In this document: positions 8,370 to 11,055 of the stretch, one piece after another | Layout: each line of letters opens with the position of its first letter | Numbering within the stretch: the first letter of the stretch is position 1 | Translations under genes and position numbers: made by a program | Source: an uncultured Elusimicrobium sp. | Lineage (GTDB): Bacteria > Elusimicrobiota > Elusimicrobia > Elusimicrobiales > Elusimicrobiaceae | DNA: 11,055 bases | NCBI GenBank assembly: GCA_902787065.1 | Contig: CADAFA010000022.1 | Coordinates: 1 to 11,055, forward strand | Reading direction: 5' to 3' | Notes under the pieces: generated by a model | The model's database searches: none | Seen by the model: the letters and a program-made list of their open reading frames with translations, nothing else | What the model was told of the DNA's origin: nothing

Positions 8370-8384
8370 AGTTTTACGCATGGT

Positions 8385-8500
8385 TTTGCTTTATTAAATT
8401 TACTTTCACATTGCCGCCACCCGCGTGCTTTGTCACGCGGGCGGGAGGTGCCGAGCAAATGTTGTTTCTTGCGAGGCAGAGGGGGGATAAATAAAGCAAA
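8385..8500. repeat. Possible miniature inverted-repeat unit around a GC-rich hairpin
   Basis: TTTGCTTTATT at 8385-8395 is exactly repeated in inverted orientation at 8490-8500. Between them lies a perfect 8-base stem, CCCGCGTG (8420-8427) and CACGCGGG (8434-8441), with a 6-base loop. The layout resembles a miniature mobile or palindromic repeat, but no target duplication or second copy is visible in this window. The left arm overlaps the region where a dnaB -35 box would sit. Confidence 0.4.
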
Positions 8501-8510
8501 TTTTAATTTT

Positions 8511-8548
8511 CTCAAAAATACTTGCCGGGTTCGGGCGCTCGGTTTGGC
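8511..8548 (+). repeat. 38-base imperfect direct repeat, copy 1
   Basis: It begins with CTCAAAAATACTTGCCG and ends with CGGTTTGGC, separated by a variable 12-base middle. It matches 8681-8718 at about 31 of 38 positions with no gaps, offset by exactly 170 bases. Because 170 is not a multiple of three, the repeat is not conserved as protein. Confidence 0.75.
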
Positions 8549-8625
8549 TTTATTAACAATCTGCTGCGCAGCGCGAAAACATGCCTGTGCGCTACGGCTC
8601 TAAACTCTAAAATATTTCCTTCTAC

Positions 8626-8666
8626 TCCCCGCCCCTTCCTAAGGCGGAGGGGCAGGGGGTGGGGTT
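8626..8666 (+). repeat. REP-like G/C-rich palindromic repeat, copy 1
   Basis: TCCCCGCCCCTT, a short spacer, AAGGCGGAGGGG, then a G-rich tail ending GGGGTGGGGTT. The left arm can pair with either G-rich segment on the right. It shares 12/12 bases of the left arm and about 22/25 of the right part with 11007-11052, in the same orientation. This is a dispersed repeat family located between genes. Confidence 0.8.
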
Positions 8667-8680
8667 ATAAAATAAATATC

Positions 8681-8718
8681 CTCAAAAATACTTGCCGTTT
8701 TTTTGTGCGCGGTTTGGC
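8681..8718 (+). repeat. 38-base imperfect direct repeat, copy 2
   Basis: Second copy of the element at 8511-8548. The first 17 bases and last 9 bases are identical; the 12-base middle is T-rich here and G-rich in copy 1. The two copies flank the REP-like element at 8626-8666. Confidence 0.75.
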
Positions 8719-8721
8719 ATG

Positions 8722-8759
8722 TCAAATTAAAATTTGATATTTTTATTTTCAAAAATATC
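8722..8759. repeat. Two AT-rich hairpins upstream of the pilin promoter
   Basis: TCAAAT/ATTTGA (8722-8727 and 8732-8737) can form a 6-base stem. GATATTTTT/AAAAATATC (8736-8744 and 8751-8759) forms a perfect 9-base stem with a 6-base loop. They overlap by two bases, so they are mutually exclusive. They could be an operator-like or cruciform site just upstream of the pilin promoter; the function is unknown. No T-tract follows directly, so a terminator is unlikely. Confidence 0.45.
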
Positions 8760-8767
8760 GATGTGAC

Positions 8768-8794
8768 TTGCTTTTTTTTTTTTTTCTGTACAAT
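8768..8794 (+). promoter_or_regulatory. Likely pilin promoter with a 14-T tract in its spacer
   Basis: A -35-like TTGCTT (8768-8773) and a -10-like TACAAT (8789-8794) are separated by 15 bases that are mostly a run of T (14 Ts at 8772-8785). The run overlaps the end of the -35 box. Spacing is two short of the optimum, so changes in T number would alter promoter strength. The box assignments are by eye. Confidence 0.45.
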
Positions 8795-8827
8795 ATATAT
8801 GTAGTTAAAATAAAAACGCTGTAAAAT

Positions 8828-8833
8828 AAGGAG
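8828..8833 (+). promoter_or_regulatory. Shine-Dalgarno of the pilin gene
   Basis: A perfect AAGGAG lies 9 bases before the ATG at 8843. It fixes the pilin start and contrasts with the absence of such sites at dnaB, the transporter and the DtxR-like gene. Confidence 0.85.
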
Positions 8834-8842
8834 AATTAATAT

Positions 8843-9391
8843 ATGAATAAAAAAGCTTTCACATTACTTGAGCTTTTAGTGGTTGTTTTAATTATCGGAA
8901 TTTTAGCGGCAATCGCTTTGCCGCAATATAATAAAGCCGTAAATAAAACGAAATTTGCAAAACTTCAATCTACGGTTTCATCTTTAAGTGATGCTTATAA
9001 AGAATACGTTTTAAATCATGGTAAAGCGCCGAAATATTTTAATGATCTATCCATTACTTTGCCGGATAATTTTCAATTAACTTTGGATGAAAACAGAATT
9101 ACTTGTATGGAAAGTGAAGATATGTCTTGTTGTCTTCAACAATACTTTTACGGAAGTTCTAACAACTATGATTTTGGTTATATTTCATGTTATAATACGG
9201 ATCTTTCCTTTGGGTATTATGAGAGTTCATTTTCTAGAGAAGGAGAACCTGTTGATGAAAAGTATTGTATAGCAAAATCTAATGATAATAAAGCTAAAAA
9301 TTTTTGTTCAACTTTAGGAAAATTAACAAGAGATTCTACTATATACCCTAATAGTAAACCAGCAATTGCTTATACTTTTTATCAATTATAA
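8843..9391 (+). CDS. Type IV pilin-like (prepilin) protein
   Basis: This 182-residue secreted fibre subunit carries a class III (prepilin) signal. A 5-residue leader MNKKA is followed by FTLLELLVVVLIIGILAAIALP; prepilin peptidase should cut between Ala5 and Phe6, and Glu at mature position 5 (Glu10) is present. The hydrophobic helix continues as QYNKAVNKTKFAKLQSTVSSL, the usual pilin spine. The C-terminal head has six Cys (88, 96, 97, 116, 142, 155), probably forming disulfides, and is rich in Tyr, Ser and Asn. It stands alone, with no assembly ATPase, platform protein or peptidase gene in the window. Members of the Elusimicrobiota carry many such scattered genes, and this resembles them. It could be a major pilin, a minor pilin or a type II secretion pseudopilin; sequence alone does not decide. 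Confidence 0.92.
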   Translation: MNKKAFTLLELLVVVLIIGILAAIALPQYNKAVNKTKFAKLQSTVSSLSDAYKEYVLNHGKAPKYFNDLSITLPDNFQLTLDENRITCMESEDMSCCLQQYFYGSSNNYDFGYISCYNTDLSFGYYESSFSREGEPVDEKYCIAKSNDNKAKNFCSTLGKLTRDSTIYPNSKPAIAYTFYQL

Positions 9392-9400
9392 GCCTAGGAT

Positions 9401-9763
9401 CTATTTTTTTAAAAATTTTTTAATGGCTTTGAAAGTTTTCTCAGATATTATATGCTCAATCTTGCAGGCATCTTTGAGGGCGGTTTTTTCGTCTACGCCC
9501 ATAAACATAAACCAGGTGGAAAGGGTTTGATGTTTATCATAAACTTTTTTTGCAACGGTCTTGCCCTTCGGGGTTAGGGTTATGTGCAAGTTATCGTCAA
9601 CGGTAATATATTTTTCATCCCTTAATGTTTTTAAGGCAATACTCACGCTTGCCCTCGCAAAGCCGAGGTAATTTGCAATATCAACGGCATGCACCTCTTT
9701 TTGATTTTTGGTCAAGATGTGAATAATTTCCAAATAATTTTCTTTAGATTCCGTAACACCCAT
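9401..9763 (-). CDS. DtxR/MntR-family metal-dependent transcriptional regulator, short form
   Basis: This 120-residue protein has an N-terminal winged helix (about 1-70, recognition region GFARASVSIALKTL) and a metal-binding/dimerisation domain (about 71-120). Candidate metal ligands, by position in the family, are Asn9, Glu12, His78, Cys100, Glu103 and His104 (in DACKIEH). Glu12 and His78 correspond to MntR ligands, Cys100 matches the DtxR Cys102 position, and Asn9 replaces Asp (MntR) or Met (DtxR). No SH3-like third domain is present, and it is shorter than MntR (about 142). It probably represses genes when Mn(II) or Fe(II) is plentiful; which metal cannot be told. It lies 21 bases downstream of the transporter gene, on the same strand, with its own -10-like box and no Shine-Dalgarno. 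Confidence 0.9.
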   Translation of the reverse strand: MGVTESKENYLEIIHILTKNQKEVHAVDIANYLGFARASVSIALKTLRDEKYITVDDNLHITLTPKGKTVAKKVYDKHQTLSTWFMFMGVDEKTALKDACKIEHIISEKTFKAIKKFLKK

Positions 9764-9769
9764 AACACA

Positions 9770-9778
9770 ATTTTAACA
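9770..9778 (-). promoter_or_regulatory. Extended -10-like box before the DtxR-like gene
   Basis: On the minus strand TGT TAAAAT is followed by six bases and then the ATG at 9763, the same spacing as at dnaB. No -35 box or Shine-Dalgarno is evident. It would allow leaderless expression of the regulator independently of the transporter. Confidence 0.4.
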
Positions 9779-9784
9779 TATTTT

Positions 9785-10978
9785 TTAAAGTTCCTGCCCT
9801 TTAAATGTGCGGGCGGCAAAGTAACAAAAAACTATTGCGGGTATCAAAAATGTTATGGCAATAAAAACCGCGAGTTGTAAATCAAACACTTGCGAAATTT
9901 TACCGATTGTCATCGGGGAAAGTGCATCCCCCAAAGCATGAATAATAAAGATATGGAAAGCAAAAGCCATGGACCTGATTTTCAAGGAAGTTATGCTTAT
10001 TATTGCCGCATTTAAACTTGTTTGCAGGAAAACGAAACTCATCGCTATACCAAAACAAATAAGGGTAAGCAATTTCCCTTCACATAAAAGCGCAAAAAGC
10101 CCAAACGGTAAAGCCACTAAATATCCTAGCAAAGTGGTATAAAAATAGGCTTTTTTTGTAAATTTATTTAAAAAATCAGCAAGTACGCCGCCACCTAAAG
10201 TACCTATCGAACCGGCAATAATTATCATTATTCCGAACTTTGTGCCTGCTTCAGCGACGGAAAAACCATAATATCTGTGGAAATAGGTTGGCATCCACGC
10301 AGCAAGGCCGCCGAGGGTAAAGGTTGCCATAGCTTCCGCAAGGCATACATAAACAAAACTTTTGCTTTTAAAAAATTTAAGATAATTTGAAATTTTGATT
10401 TGATTTTTTTCTTCCTGCGTAGTTTGGCGCTTGTCCTTAATGTAGAGGAAGGCCCAAGCGGCAAGCAAAAAACCCGGAATAGCTAAAATATAAAATGCCA
10501 TGCGCCACCCGTAATGTTGACCGATTAACCCGCCCAGCAAATAACCTAGTGCGCTGCCAAGCGGAAGTGCCAAACCTAAAATTGCAAGTATGCGTGCGCG
10601 GTGGTCTTTATCAAAGCCTTCCGCCGCAAGGGAGGGGGAAACACTCGTAAACCCAGCCTCACCTACGCCGATAAAACTGCGTGCAATTGCGATATTATAA
10701 AAGTTTTTTGCCATACCTGTAAAGGCGGTTGCACCGCTCCATAAAACTGCACAAACGGAAACCCAAATTTGACGGGGGGATTTGTCCGCAAAATAAGCAA
10801 TAATCGGTGCGGTTAAGGTGTAGACGATCATAAAAACCGAGCCTAGTAAACCAAGTTGCGCATCATTTAAATTTAAATCTTTAGCAAGTAACGGAAAGAC
10901 GGCAAACAGCACTTGCCTGTCGATATAGTTAAATAAGTTAATTAAAAACAGAATTATTAATATAATTTTTGGATTCAT
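9785..10978 (-). CDS. Major facilitator superfamily transporter, Spinster-like
   Basis: This 397-residue inner-membrane protein has about 12 hydrophobic segments. Helix 1 carries NYIDRQVL (Asp20, Arg21), the loop after helix 2 has the family motif ADKSPRQ (Asp65), and helix 4 carries ARSFIGVGEAGF (Glu107). NYxDRxxL and GVGEAG are characteristic of the Spinster branch, whose eukaryotic members export sphingosine-1-phosphate or lysophospholipids. In bacteria the substrate is usually unknown, and organic acids or lipids are both possible. The start at 10978 gives a short cytoplasmic tail before helix 1, as expected. No Shine-Dalgarno precedes it, but TATAAT sits four bases upstream. It is followed by the DtxR-like regulator, so metal status may govern it; the substrate is not deduced. 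Confidence 0.9.
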   Translation of the reverse strand: MNPKIILIILFLINLFNYIDRQVLFAVFPLLAKDLNLNDAQLGLLGSVFMIVYTLTAPIIAYFADKSPRQIWVSVCAVLWSGATAFTGMAKNFYNIAIARSFIGVGEAGFTSVSPSLAAEGFDKDHRARILAILGLALPLGSALGYLLGGLIGQHYGWRMAFYILAIPGFLLAAWAFLYIKDKRQTTQEEKNQIKISNYLKFFKSKSFVYVCLAEAMATFTLGGLAAWMPTYFHRYYGFSVAEAGTKFGIMIIIAGSIGTLGGGVLADFLNKFTKKAYFYTTLLGYLVALPFGLFALLCEGKLLTLICFGIAMSFVFLQTSLNAAIISITSLKIRSMAFAFHIFIIHALGDALSPMTIGKISQVFDLQLAVFIAITFLIPAIVFCYFAARTFKGQEL

Positions 10979-10982
10979 AGTA

Positions 10983-10988
10983 ATTATA
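10983..10988 (-). promoter_or_regulatory. -10 box just upstream of the transporter gene
   Basis: TATAAT on the minus strand, four bases before the ATG at 10978. There is no convincing -35 box (the expected site falls in the REP-like repeat) and no Shine-Dalgarno. A leaderless or near-leaderless mRNA is possible, though the spacing is 2 bases shorter than at dnaB. Confidence 0.4.
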
Positions 10989-11006
10989 AAATTTATTTCC
11001 TCTTAT

Positions 11007-11052
11007 TCCCCGCCCCTTTGCTTGCAAAGGCGGAGGGGTTAGGGGTGGGGTT
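11007..11052 (+). repeat. REP-like G/C-rich palindromic repeat, copy 2
   Basis: Same family and orientation as 8626-8666. Its loop is longer and includes a strong inner hairpin, CCTTTGC/GCAAAGG (11015-11021 and 11024-11030). The left arm CCCCGCCCCT can also pair with AGGGGTGGGG (11041-11050) with one G-T wobble. It lies 19 bases upstream of the transporter's -10 box. Confidence 0.8.
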
Positions 11053-11055
11053 GTA

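Larger units (their letters stand above)
8382..8842. other. Repeat-rich divergent intergenic region between dnaB and the pilin gene
   Basis: This stretch of about 460 bases separates divergent genes and holds no credible coding sequence. It contains, in order, a GC-rich hairpin with flanking 11-base inverted repeats, a 38-base direct repeat (first copy), a 10-base perfect palindrome (GCTGCGCAGC, 8563-8572), a REP-like element, the second 38-base repeat copy, two AT-rich hairpins, a 14-T tract and the pilin promoter and leader. G/C-rich repeat blocks alternate with AT-rich spacers, unlike the flanking genes. Confidence 0.8.

Noticed and set aside
8420..8441. GC-rich hairpin as an intrinsic terminator
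   Set aside because: No T-tract follows on either strand and no gene ends towards it; both neighbouring genes diverge from this region.
8522..8737. 71-codon open frame on the plus strand in the intergenic region
   Set aside because: It starts with a non-ATG codon without a Shine-Dalgarno, runs through the REP-like element and both direct repeats, and the repeat copies fall in different frames, so it is not under protein-level conservation.
9387..9420. Terminator between the convergent pilin and DtxR-like genes
   Set aside because: There is a T-run and a 6-base palindrome CCTAGG, but no GC-rich stem adjacent to it; the 9-base gap is too short to show a convincing hairpin.
1..11055. CRISPR array, tRNA, rRNA, defence or phage genes
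   Set aside because: No regularly spaced repeats, cloverleaf-like segments, or nuclease, integrase or phage structural motifs were seen in any frame.

Overview
The window looks chromosomal and comes from an AT-rich, diderm (Gram-negative-type) bacterium. The best guess is a gut-associated member of the Elusimicrobiota. Three observations support this: a pilin-like gene with a short KKAFTLLELL leader and a Cys-rich tail, a complete Mla-type lipid transport module that needs an outer membrane, and the overall composition. The taxonomic call is inference; no rRNA or other marker is present.

Positions 1-8381 hold one very tight minus-strand operon, in transcription order dnaB (replicative helicase), alr (alanine racemase), mlaE, mlaF, mlaD (phospholipid transport across the envelope), radA (recombination ATPase) and nadE (NAD+ synthase, cut by the window edge). 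Gaps between genes run from a 4-base overlap to 10 bases, so translation is probably coupled. The operon joins DNA replication and repair, D-alanine supply for peptidoglycan, outer-membrane lipid balance and NAD supply. MlaD is the long form with a predicted C-terminal beta-barrel, which suggests one continuous bridge between inner and outer membranes. NadE keeps its synthetase motifs but appears to have lost two of the three catalytic residues of its glutaminase domain.

Positions 8382-8842 form a divergent intergenic region with no credible gene. It is packed with repeats: a GC-rich hairpin flanked by 11-base inverted repeats, two copies of a 38-base direct repeat, a REP-like G/C-rich element that recurs at the right edge of the window, and AT-rich hairpins. 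A 14-T tract sits in the likely promoter of the next gene.

Positions 8843-9391 (plus strand) encode a type IV pilin-like protein. It converges, with only 9 bases between stop codons, on a minus-strand pair at 9401-10978: a Spinster-type major facilitator transporter followed by a short DtxR/MntR-type metal-dependent regulator.

A recurring signal is a -10 promoter box placed 4-6 bases before the start codon with no ribosome binding site, at dnaB, the DtxR-like gene and (less well) the transporter. This suggests leaderless mRNAs at the heads of transcription units, whereas several operon-internal genes and the pilin have Shine-Dalgarno sequences.
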